This document shows positions 26,566 to 34,088 of a stretch of 64,000 nt of DNA, one piece after another. The notes beneath the pieces were generated by a model. That model was not told the DNA's origin. It was given only the letters and a program-made list of their open reading frames with translations, and ran no database searches. Within the stretch, counting starts at the first letter, position 1, and each line of letters starts with the position of its first letter. The stretch spans positions 124,001-188,000 of the forward strand of contig JAQVXD010000001.1 of the NCBI GenBank assembly GCA_028709385.1, read 5' to 3'. Both the position numbers and the translations under genes were made by a program. Source of the stretch: Fermentimonas sp. (GTDB lineage Bacteria; Bacteroidota; Bacteroidia; Bacteroidales; Dysgonomonadaceae).

Positions 26566-28353
26566 ATGAAAAATATGATTGAGCTTACAATAGATAAGAA
26601 AAAGGTACAGGTTGAAAAGGGCACCACAATTCTAAAAGCAGCCCGTAAAGCCGGAGTGGAAATACCAACACTTTGTCATTTCGAGTTGTGTGATATGGGA
26701 ATTGAAAATAAGCCGGGAGGATGCAGGATATGTGTAGTTGAGGTGGAAGGACGCAGAAACCTGGCTCCCTCATGCATCACTGAAGTTCAGGAGGGTATGG
26801 TTATTAATACTCATAATATCAGGGTGCTGAATGCAAGGACTACTGTGCTTAAACTGATAATTTCCGACCATCCTTTTGATTGCCTGGTATGTGCAAGGTC
26901 AGGACAATGTGAATTACAGAGTCTTGCCACACAGTTTAACATCCGTAGTCTCCCGTATGAGGGTGAACAATCAAGGTACAGAAAAGATACTTCGCCTTCT
27001 ATTATAAGAGACATTGATAAATGCATTATGTGCCGCAGATGCGAAATGATGTGTAATGAAGTGCAGACTGTTGGTGCACTTTCAGCTGTAAACCGTGGGT
27101 TTATGTCAGTAGTAGCACCTGCTTTCGAAATGAATCTTGAAGATTCTCCATGCACCTATTGCGGTCAGTGTCTTTCAGTTTGCCCCACAGGTGCGCTCAC
27201 AGAAGTGGATCATACAAATGATATTATACGTGCTTTAAGTGATTCATCCAAAACTGTTATCGTACAGACTGCCCCTGCAGTTCGTGCTGCTCTGGGTGAA
27301 GAGTTCGGTCTGCAGCCGGGAACATTAGTGACCGGTAAAATGGTATCGGCTTTAAAAGAGCTCGGATTTGATTATGTTTTTGACACTGATTTTAGTGCAG
27401 ATCTCACTATAATGGAGGAGGGAACTGAACTTTTGCAGCGACTGAAAGCTTATTTAGCCGGAGATACAGAAGTGCGTCTGCCGATTCTTACTTCCTGCTG
27501 CCCCGGATGGGTAAACTTTTTTGAGCATAATTTCCCCGATCTGATTGATGTACCTTCAACAGCAAAATCACCTCAGCAAATGTTTGGAGCAATTGCCAAA
27601 ACGTACTTTGCAGATAAGATAGGAGTAAACAGAAAAGATCTTATCGTGGTGTCTATCATGCCGTGTATAGCTAAGAAGTATGAATGTCAGCGGGATGAGT
27701 TTAAGGTGGACGGTAATCAGGATGTAGACTATTCAATTTCTACCCGTGAACTGGCTGCATTTATAAAAGAGGCTAATATTGATTTTCTGAATCTTCCTGA
27801 TGCAGATTTTGATGACCCGCTGGGTGAGTCAACCGGTGCAGGTGTAATATTTGGTAATACAGGAGGTGTAATTGAGGCTGCCTGCAGAACTGCCTATGAA
27901 ATTTATACAGGTAAAAAGCTCGAAAATGTGGTGTTTGATAATTTGCGGGGAATGGAAGGTATACGCTCTGCGAAGGTTGATTTTGACGGAATTGAGCTTA
28001 ATATAGGTATTGCACACGGATTGGGTAACGCCCGCAAACTTTTGGATGAGGTAAGGGCAGGTACTTCAAAATATCATGCAATAGAGATAATGGCCTGTCC
28101 CGGTGGCTGTATTGGTGGCGGCGGACAGCCTTATCATCACGGAAACAGTGAGATACTCAGTAAACGGGCAGCTGCAATTTACACAGAGGATGAGCGTAAG
28201 ACAATTCGCAAATCGCATGAAAACCCGTCAATCATAAAGCTGTATAAAGAGTTTCTGGGTGAACCCGGAAGTCACAAGGCGCACAGTCTGCTACATACGG
28301 AATATTTTCCAAAAAGTAATGAGGTTACACTTCATTTGAACGGTGAAATATAA
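26566..28353 (+). CDS. hydA: [FeFe]-hydrogenase catalytic subunit HydA
   Basis: 595 residues; reduces protons or oxidises H2 at the H-cluster. N-terminal [2Fe-2S] domain (LCHFEL...CRICVVEV), His-Cys-ligated [4Fe-4S] site (DHPFDCLVCARSGQCELQ), 2x[4Fe-4S] domain (CIMCRRCEMMC, CTYCGQCLSVC), then the H-domain with intact L1 TSCCPGW, L2 MPCIAKKYE and L3 EIMACPGGCIGGGG. All catalytic motifs are canonical, in contrast to the degenerate paralogue upstream. It is shorter than the Thermotoga bifurcating HydA, lacking a long C-terminal extension. Cytoplasmic; forms a complex with HydB and HydC. Confidence 0.95.
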   Translation: MKNMIELTIDKKKVQVEKGTTILKAARKAGVEIPTLCHFELCDMGIENKPGGCRICVVEVEGRRNLAPSCITEVQEGMVINTHNIRVLNARTTVLKLIISDHPFDCLVCARSGQCELQSLATQFNIRSLPYEGEQSRYRKDTSPSIIRDIDKCIMCRRCEMMCNEVQTVGALSAVNRGFMSVVAPAFEMNLEDSPCTYCGQCLSVCPTGALTEVDHTNDIIRALSDSSKTVIVQTAPAVRAALGEEFGLQPGTLVTGKMVSALKELGFDYVFDTDFSADLTIMEEGTELLQRLKAYLAGDTEVRLPILTSCCPGWVNFFEHNFPDLIDVPSTAKSPQQMFGAIAKTYFADKIGVNRKDLIVVSIMPCIAKKYECQRDEFKVDGNQDVDYSISTRELAAFIKEANIDFLNLPDADFDDPLGESTGAGVIFGNTGGVIEAACRTAYEIYTGKKLENVVFDNLRGMEGIRSAKVDFDGIELNIGIAHGLGNARKLLDEVRAGTSKYHAIEIMACPGGCIGGGGQPYHHGNSEILSKRAAAIYTEDERKTIRKSHENPSIIKLYKEFLGEPGSHKAHSLLHTEYFPKSNEVTLHLNGEI

Positions 28354-28374
28354 ACTATAAAAGCTGTCAATAAT

Positions 28375-28926
28375 ATGAGTCAGAATATAAAAGTAAATCC
28401 GGAAGTTTACAGTTTCATGGAGAAAAAGACCGGAACAGATAATGTGGAGGTTAAAGTGAATCTCTCCAAGGAGAAGGTCGACAAGATAAACGAAATCTGT
28501 AATATGTTTGATAATGAGCCTCGTGAGCTTATAAATGTATTACATGAGGCACAGCATGAGTTTGGCTATCTGCCGGCAGAAGTGCAGGATGTGATTGCCC
28601 ACAACCTCCATATCTCTGTGGCACAGGTGTACGGAGTAGTCACTTTCTATTCATACTTCTCGATGATTCCCAAAGGAGAGCACCCGATTTCAATATGTAC
28701 AGGTACAGCCTGTTATGTTCGTGGTGCAGAAAAAGTGCTGGAGGAATTTAAAAAAGAGCTGAATATTAAAGTAGGTGAAACCACCTCTGATGGTAAGTTT
28801 TCAATCAATTGTCTACGTTGTGTAGGGGCTTGCGGACTCTCCCCTGTAGTTCTTGTCGGAGAAAGGGTCTTTGGCAGGGTATCACCTGATGGTGTTAAGG
28901 CAATATTAGACGAATACAGGAAATAA
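28375..28926 (+). CDS. hydC: Electron-bifurcating-type hydrogenase subunit HydC (NuoE-like)
   Basis: 183 residues, NuoE/24-kDa family. The N-terminal helical domain includes NVLHEAQHEFGYLP and VYGVVTFYSYF. The C-terminal thioredoxin-like [2Fe-2S] domain has its four Cys in CTGTACYVRGAE and CLRCVGACGLSP. It completes the HydABC set and is the last gene of the + strand operon, convergent with hydE 23 nt away. Its position after hydA rather than before hydB is a gene-order variant. Confidence 0.93.
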   Translation: MSQNIKVNPEVYSFMEKKTGTDNVEVKVNLSKEKVDKINEICNMFDNEPRELINVLHEAQHEFGYLPAEVQDVIAHNLHISVAQVYGVVTFYSYFSMIPKGEHPISICTGTACYVRGAEKVLEEFKKELNIKVGETTSDGKFSINCLRCVGACGLSPVVLVGERVFGRVSPDGVKAILDEYRK

Positions 28927-28949
28927 GTAACGTAATAAACCAGGTGGTA

Positions 28950-30023
28950 TTATTTATAGTTTTTTGAATAATGTTTCGAATTCCCCTGTTTAAAATAGCC
29001 TATTTTATGCCTTATTGTTTCTAAGCTTTTTTCAAGAGAATCAAGCTCATCTTCATCATTTAAAGCATTTAAGGGCTTGTTTTCATAAAGCAGATATTCT
29101 TTTCTGTAATTACAGGGTGTTATGTTGGGCATTATCACATTTGCTCCAACAGCAACAGCCTTTTCCCGTCCTTTATGTTCTAAGGTCTGCATTGCTGTTG
29201 TAGCGGCTATATTAATATCAGGCATTAAAATCCGTAAGAGAGATATCATCTTCAATGCCAGAGTGAATCGTACTGAAGCTGGCTCTAATAGTTCCCTGTA
29301 TTTATACAAAGGGGTTTGATGATGCTCAATATAAGGACCCATACCACACATATCTATATTAATATCCCTCATAAAAACAAGATCATCAGCCAGCATGTCA
29401 ATTGTCTGGAAAGGCAGGCCAATCATTACTCCTGTTCCCACCTGGTAACCCGTTTTACGTAACAATTCCAGAGCCTTTACACGTTTGGTAAAGCTATGTG
29501 ATTCACCCTGAGGATGAAGTTTTTTGTAAAGCTCTTCCGAAGAGGTTTCAATACGTAACAGGTATCGGTCAGCCCCGCTTTCAAACCACCTGCGATAAGT
29601 ATCCCCGCTCTGCTCACCACAGGAAAGTGTGATACCAATACCGTTGTTGGTGATTTTTTTAGATTCTCTTAAAATCTTGTCAATTTTATCAGTAAAAGTC
29701 TTTGAGCTTGTTTCGCCAGACTGTATCGCAACAGATCCGTAACCCTTTTTGAAAGCCAGTTTAACTAAATCTATTACCTCCTCATGTTTCAGATTGTAAC
29801 GGTTGACGCTATTATTCGATCGCCTGATTCCACAATAATAACAATCCTTTTCACAAACGTTTGACAGTTCAATCAATCCGCGCAAAAAAACTTCATTACC
29901 AACATTCTGAAGTTTGATTTTGTATGAATAATCAAATAAAGCCTGCTCTTTTTCTCCTGTAGAGGATAGAAGTTCTGCTATATCACCCCTCGATAAAGGG
30001 TAGTCTTGGATTGTTTTTATCAT
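28950..30023 (-). CDS. hydE: [FeFe]-hydrogenase maturase HydE, radical SAM
   Basis: 357 residues; radical SAM enzyme that acts on the HydG-derived iron synthon during assembly of the H-cluster di-iron unit. The SAM-cluster motif is CEKDCYYCGIR (CxxxCxxC). Typical HydE segments include SVAIQSGE, GIGITLSCGE and VGTGVMIGLPFQT. The start overlaps hydF by 41 nt, suggesting coupled translation. Cytoplasmic. Last gene of the hydG-hydF-hydE operon. Confidence 0.93.
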   Translation of the reverse strand: MIKTIQDYPLSRGDIAELLSSTGEKEQALFDYSYKIKLQNVGNEVFLRGLIELSNVCEKDCYYCGIRRSNNSVNRYNLKHEEVIDLVKLAFKKGYGSVAIQSGETSSKTFTDKIDKILRESKKITNNGIGITLSCGEQSGDTYRRWFESGADRYLLRIETSSEELYKKLHPQGESHSFTKRVKALELLRKTGYQVGTGVMIGLPFQTIDMLADDLVFMRDINIDMCGMGPYIEHHQTPLYKYRELLEPASVRFTLALKMISLLRILMPDINIAATTAMQTLEHKGREKAVAVGANVIMPNITPCNYRKEYLLYENKPLNALNDEDELDSLEKSLETIRHKIGYFKQGNSKHYSKNYK

Positions 30024-31221
30024 ATTCGTAAAACTTTCTGAAGACTCTTACAACTCTTTCAAACACACCGTTTACATAGGCCAGTGCCATACCATAGTTG
30101 GTTACGGGTATTCCCTTTTTTATAAAAGGATACAGCCTGTTTAACAACTGTTTACGAGTTACCATGCATCCGCCGCACTGCACAACTAGTGAGAAATCGC
30201 TTATATTATCCGGCAATGCAGTTAATCCTGAAACAACTCTGAAATTCAACTTTTTTCCTGTAAACTCCTGAAGCATCTTTGGGATTTTTACTCTTCCGAT
30301 ATCGTCACAACTTGTCTGATGTGTGCAGCTCTCCAGTATTAAAACTTCATCGCCGTCTTCAAGGTTCGAGATACAGGGTGTACCTCTCAGGTATGCTGCA
30401 AAATCACCTTTAAGACGGGCAAAGAGAATACTGAAACTGGTAAGAGGTATTGTTTCAGGCAGTTTCGCGGTTACTGTGTTAAAAATCTGACTGTCCGTAA
30501 TTGCCAGAGCAGGAGTGATACCGGTTTCCAGGAAGTTATCCAGTTCATCTTCTCTCACAACCACCACTATACAGTGATTATCAATTGCATCACGGATAGT
30601 TTGATTCTGAGGATAAATCAGTCTGCCTTCAGGAGCCTCACTGTCTATTGCAACAATAATAAGTACAACATCTTTTGGACTTACAAGATTACCAATCAGA
30701 GTGTTGTTCTGATAAACAGTTTTCGGTAAAATTCTCTTCAGTGAGTCAATAAGAATTTCTCTATCTTTAGGTTTGTAGGTGCTTATATCTATTATCTCAG
30801 CGTTAGAATGCCATTTGATAGCGTTCTTGGTGATAGCCGCTATCTTACTGATATCATTTTTATTATGAACTATAAGATAGGGTACATCATGTGCTTTAAA
30901 CTGATCAATCAGACGAACTTCATAATCACCGAATTGATTTCCTGCAATAAGCAAAACAGCGCAATCAACTCTCAGAATCACCTCGAGTGATTTTTTAATC
31001 TTCAGGTGACCAATTTCGCCTAAATCATCTATACCTGCGGTGTCGATAATAGTAGCCGGCCCAATCCCAAGTATTTCAACTGCCTTTTTCACAGGGTCGG
31101 TGGTCGTCCCTTTTCTGCTCGAAACAATTGAAATATCCTGATCGGTTAGCATATTGATTAATGAACTCTTGCCTGTATTCGTACGGCCGAAGATTCCTAT
31201 ATGTAGATTATTTACGCTCAT
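29983..31221 (-). CDS. hydF: [FeFe]-hydrogenase maturation GTPase HydF
   Basis: 412 residues; scaffold that carries the di-iron precursor and delivers it to apo-HydA. GTPase domain: G1 GRTNTGKSS at about 12-20, G3 DTAGIDD, G4 HNKND. The C-terminal cluster domain has CTH (C299, H301) and QCGGC (C349, C352). The family motif is CxH-x46-53-HCxxC. Spacing here is 46 residues, but the His before CxxC is Gln348 (codon CAG). The three Cys remain. Gap to hydG is 2 nt and overlap with hydE 41 nt. Confidence 0.93.
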   Translation of the reverse strand: MSVNNLHIGIFGRTNTGKSSLINMLTDQDISIVSSRKGTTTDPVKKAVEILGIGPATIIDTAGIDDLGEIGHLKIKKSLEVILRVDCAVLLIAGNQFGDYEVRLIDQFKAHDVPYLIVHNKNDISKIAAITKNAIKWHSNAEIIDISTYKPKDREILIDSLKRILPKTVYQNNTLIGNLVSPKDVVLIIVAIDSEAPEGRLIYPQNQTIRDAIDNHCIVVVVREDELDNFLETGITPALAITDSQIFNTVTAKLPETIPLTSFSILFARLKGDFAAYLRGTPCISNLEDGDEVLILESCTHQTSCDDIGRVKIPKMLQEFTGKKLNFRVVSGLTALPDNISDFSLVVQCGGCMVTRKQLLNRLYPFIKKGIPVTNYGMALAYVNGVFERVVRVFRKFYEYDKNNPRLPFIEG

Positions 31222-31223
31222 AA

Positions 31224-32645
31224 CTAAAAATATAGATCTCTTTCTCCCTGTTCTATCCTTTCAATTTTTTTCTTAAGCTCCTTCTGAATCTTCACGCTCA
31301 ACTCTTTAAGGTTCTTTTCTATCACCTTCATGCCCTTTTCTTTGGTTTGCTCAGGTGCATAATCATACAGGTATTCGGCAAGTGTTAATATTGCATTAGG
31401 AGTACAGAATCTTTTTATAAAACCGGGAACAGAAAACTCCATAAAATGTTCACCCGTTCGTCCCAAACGGTAGCATGCAGTACAGAACGAAGGTATCATA
31501 TCCTGATCAAGAAGCTCGTCAATTATATCATTTAAAGGGCGGTCGTCGTTGATGCGGAACTGACTCCTGTCGATATTTTCATTTTTTTCTTTAAATGAAT
31601 AGCTTCCCAGCTCTATTTTAGTGCCTCCGTCAATTTGTGAAACGCCGTATTGGATCACTTCGTCACGAAGCGCAGCAGGTTCACGGGCAGTCAGTATCAT
31701 ACCGGTATAAGGAACTGCCAGCCGGAGTATCGCAACCATACGTAAAAAATCTTCATCTGAAACAAAATAACTGCTACCCATATGTAAATTCGACGCATCT
31801 TTTATCCTTGGGAAGGAGATAGTATGAGGTCCCACGTTATAACAAGTCTCCAGATGGTTAGTGTGCCTGACAAGTCCCATAACTTCAAAGCGCCAGTCGT
31901 ACAGTCCGATTAAAGCACCTATACCTACATCATCAATACCCGCTTTCTGTGCACGGTCGAGTGCCGTCAGCCTCCAGTTGTAATCTGCTTTCCTGCCACT
32001 GAGGTGATATTTTTTATACGCTTCGGGATGATATGTTTCCTGAAACACCTGGTAAGTGCCTATTCCGGCTTCTTTTACAGTTTTGTACCCCTCAATATCA
32101 AGAGGTGCTGCATTTATATTTACCCGTCGGATTTCACCATTACCCTTTTTTACTTTATATGTCGTTCTTACTGAATCAGCTATAAACTCAGGAGTATATT
32201 CGGCATGTTCTCCAAAAACAAGAATCAGTCTCTTTTGACCTTCATCTTCAAGGGCTTCGACCTCTTTAACTAGCTCATCAAGTGAAAGTGTTTTCCTTAC
32301 CTGAGCTTTATTGGATGCCCTGAATCCGCAATAAACACAATTATTTGAGCATTTATTGCCTACATAAAGAGGAGCAAAGAGTACAATGCGGTTACCGTAA
32401 ACATTTCGTTTTAATAATCTGGCGCCCTCCTTTATCAGCTCAATAGAAGTTGTATCTGTAGCATTAATTAATATTGCTGTCTCTTCAAGATTTAATCTTT
32501 TTTTTGAAAGTGATTTTTCTACTATTTCTTTAACCTTATCAGGGGTAGGGATAGAGTTATTAAGGTAATCCCATATTTCATCCGGATCAATAAACGGTTG
32601 CATTGGTAAATCAGGTATACGGTATTTCTCAGGAGTAAATTGCAT
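31224..32645 (-). CDS. hydG: [FeFe]-hydrogenase maturase HydG, radical SAM tyrosine lyase
   Basis: Radical SAM enzyme that cleaves tyrosine to supply the CO and CN ligands of the H-cluster. SAM-cluster motif NKCSNNCVYCGFR; the C-terminal second-cluster site is in SFCTACYRLGRTGEHF. The track ORF begins at 32687, but a -7 box lies at 32669-32676 inside that extension. ATG at 32645 (MQFTPEKYRIPDL) gives 473 residues, normal for HydG, and is preferred. First gene of the maturase operon; its upstream region carries two promoter boxes and a phased repeat array. Confidence 0.95.
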   Translation of the reverse strand: MQFTPEKYRIPDLPMQPFIDPDEIWDYLNNSIPTPDKVKEIVEKSLSKKRLNLEETAILINATDTTSIELIKEGARLLKRNVYGNRIVLFAPLYVGNKCSNNCVYCGFRASNKAQVRKTLSLDELVKEVEALEDEGQKRLILVFGEHAEYTPEFIADSVRTTYKVKKGNGEIRRVNINAAPLDIEGYKTVKEAGIGTYQVFQETYHPEAYKKYHLSGRKADYNWRLTALDRAQKAGIDDVGIGALIGLYDWRFEVMGLVRHTNHLETCYNVGPHTISFPRIKDASNLHMGSSYFVSDEDFLRMVAILRLAVPYTGMILTAREPAALRDEVIQYGVSQIDGGTKIELGSYSFKEKNENIDRSQFRINDDRPLNDIIDELLDQDMIPSFCTACYRLGRTGEHFMEFSVPGFIKRFCTPNAILTLAEYLYDYAPEQTKEKGMKVIEKNLKELSVKIQKELKKKIERIEQGERDLYF

Positions 32646-32668
32646 AATATGTTTATTACAGGTTATCA

Positions 32669-32676
32669 CAAAGATA
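32669..32676 (-). promoter_or_regulatory. -7 box TATCTTTG, proximal to hydG
   Basis: Exact TAnnTTTG match 23 nt before the hydG ATG at 32645. It is part of an 11-nt direct repeat, ACAAAGATAGC, also found at 32744-32754. Confidence 0.55.
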
Positions 32677-32744
32677 GCATTTTTCAAATGATTCTAAACA
32701 TTACTTTTAATGTAAATTTGGTAGTAAATAGGGCATACATTTAA

Positions 32745-32752
32745 CAAAGATA
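32745..32752 (-). promoter_or_regulatory. -7 box TATCTTTG, distal to hydG, next to phased array
   Basis: Second exact match facing hydG, 76 nt upstream of the first within an identical 11-nt sequence (ACAAAGATAGC). The phased CTTAT/ATAAG array begins 1 nt upstream of it and would occupy its -33 region. Confidence 0.5.
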
Positions 32753-32753
32753 G

Positions 32754-32802
32754 CTTATACATAGCTTATCTGTACATAAGCTATGTATAAGTAATCTATA
32801 AG
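32754..32802. repeat. Five CTTAT/ATAAG half-sites at 11-nt spacing (operator-like array)
   Basis: CTTAT at 32754 and 32765, then ATAAG at 32776, 32787 and 32798: five 5-nt units each separated by 6 nt. The first four form a perfect 16-bp inverted repeat (CTTATACATAGCTTAT / ATAAGCTATGTATAAG) with spacer CTGTAC. The 11-nt period is close to one helical turn, so all units face nearly the same side of DNA. Confidence 0.85.
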
Positions 32803-32908
32803 TGATCTTTGGACGGTACATTGTGAATTCTGATTAAAGAACTTATTTTGGAGTAGTTTAACATACAACAAAAACTTTCTGTTTTTAGCATGCGTTTTGA
32901 AAATTATG

Positions 32909-32916
32909 TACCTTTG
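32909..32916 (+). promoter_or_regulatory. -7 box TACCTTTG for dapA
   Basis: Exact TAnnTTTG match 69 nt before the dapA ATG. Confidence 0.55.
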
Positions 32917-32985
32917 CAACTTGTAGTCATTTTGTTGGTTAAACAGATGATTCAAAGCTAAAATGAAAGAAAAAGCTAGCATTTC

Positions 32986-33879
32986 ATGACAGAATTAAAC
33001 CTGAGAGGCTTGGGAGTAGCCCTGATCACTCCTTTTACCAATGATGGTTCGATTGATTACGAAGCCTTATCACGTCTGATTGATTATCAGCTGGATAATG
33101 GTACAAACTATATTGTTGCCCTTGGCACAACTGCCGAGACTCCCACTCTTTCCAAAGAAGAGAAGAAAGAGGTGTCAAGATTCATAGTTGATAAGGTTGA
33201 CGGCAGAGTACCTGTTGTTTTGGGTGTTGGAGGAAATAATACTTCTGCATTGGTGGAAGAACTCAAAACAACTGATTTTAAGGGTATAAGTGCAATTCTT
33301 TCAGTGACACCTTACTACAACAAGCCCACTCAGGAGGGTCTTTACCAGCATTATAAAGCTCTTTCTGAGGCTTCGCCTCTGCCTCTTGTTTTATATAATG
33401 TTCCGGGACGAACAGGTGTGAATATGGCTTCAGAAACAACTCTGAGAATAGCAAAAGACTGCAGTAATGTGATTGCAATAAAAGAGGCATCGGGGAAACT
33501 GGATCAGATAGAAGAAATAATAAAAGGAGCACCTGAAGGTTTTTCAGTCATTTCGGGTGATGATGCAGTAACATCTGCCGTAATTGATCTTGGCGGTATC
33601 GGAGTTATATCAGTCTTTGGCAATGCTTTTCCTAAAGAGATGGCGTGGCTGGTTGACAGTGCTCTAAAAGGTGACTCACTGAATGCAAGAAATAAAATGG
33701 AAGAAGATTTCAGTGAGCTATTTCACCTTATTTTCATAGAAGGCAATCCCGCTGGCGTAAAATCCATCCTTAGTCAGAAAGGTATTATTGAAAACAGTCT
33801 CAGGCTCCCACTGGTACCGGTTAGCGAAAAGACTTCTTTAAAGATAAAACAGGCTTTGGAAAAAGCTAAATACCTATGA
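32986..33879 (+). CDS. dapA: 4-hydroxy-tetrahydrodipicolinate synthase
   Basis: 297-residue DapA/NanA-fold aldolase, first committed step of lysine and diaminopimelate synthesis (pyruvate + aspartate semialdehyde). Visible: LGTTAETPTL (substrate loop), YYNKPTQEGLY, YNVPGRTG (active-site Tyr) and the Schiff-base Lys in AIKEASG. The GTTAE loop and YNVPGRTG fit DapA better than N-acetylneuraminate lyase. Single gene with its own promoter box. Cytoplasmic. Confidence 0.92.
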   Translation: MTELNLRGLGVALITPFTNDGSIDYEALSRLIDYQLDNGTNYIVALGTTAETPTLSKEEKKEVSRFIVDKVDGRVPVVLGVGGNNTSALVEELKTTDFKGISAILSVTPYYNKPTQEGLYQHYKALSEASPLPLVLYNVPGRTGVNMASETTLRIAKDCSNVIAIKEASGKLDQIEEIIKGAPEGFSVISGDDAVTSAVIDLGGIGVISVFGNAFPKEMAWLVDSALKGDSLNARNKMEEDFSELFHLIFIEGNPAGVKSILSQKGIIENSLRLPLVPVSEKTSLKIKQALEKAKYL

Positions 33880-33958
33880 TTTTACTTTTACCCTTAAATG
33901 TCAGGTGTGTATGCCGGTGATGGTTTTAAACAGCTGACTGTTATTGAAATAATTTTAG

Positions 33959-33966
33959 TACTTTTG
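33959..33966 (+). promoter_or_regulatory. -7 box TACTTTTG for the M13 peptidase gene
   Basis: Exact TAnnTTTG match 122 nt before the ATG at 34089, implying a leader of roughly 115 nt. Confidence 0.5.
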
Positions 33967-34088
33967 CATAACAGAATAACAGAATTCAATTACTTTACTC
34001 ATGGAACGAGCATTTAAATCATTAAACAACATAACATGATTAATGCGAGTTACATATGATACCTTTTTGAGTAAATAAATTTAATCAT

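Larger units (their letters stand above)
32646..32985. other. Divergent regulatory region between hydG and dapA
   Basis: 340 nt without a credible gene. Holds two TATCTTTG boxes facing hydG (32669-32676 and 32745-32752), a five-unit CTTAT/ATAAG array (32754-32802) and a TACCTTTG box facing dapA (32909-32916). The 75-aa ORF at 32755-32982 (- strand) overlaps all this and is rejected. Confidence 0.75.

Noticed and set aside
32755-32982. 75-aa ORF on the - strand between hydG and dapA
   Set aside because: It covers the phased array and the dapA promoter box, has no family resemblance, and is rich in residues expected from AT-rich non-coding DNA.
32986-33879. dapA homologue as the missing sialic acid lyase (nanA)
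   Set aside because: The substrate loop GTTAE and YNVPGRTG match DapA, and it is about 24 kb from the sialoglycan block.
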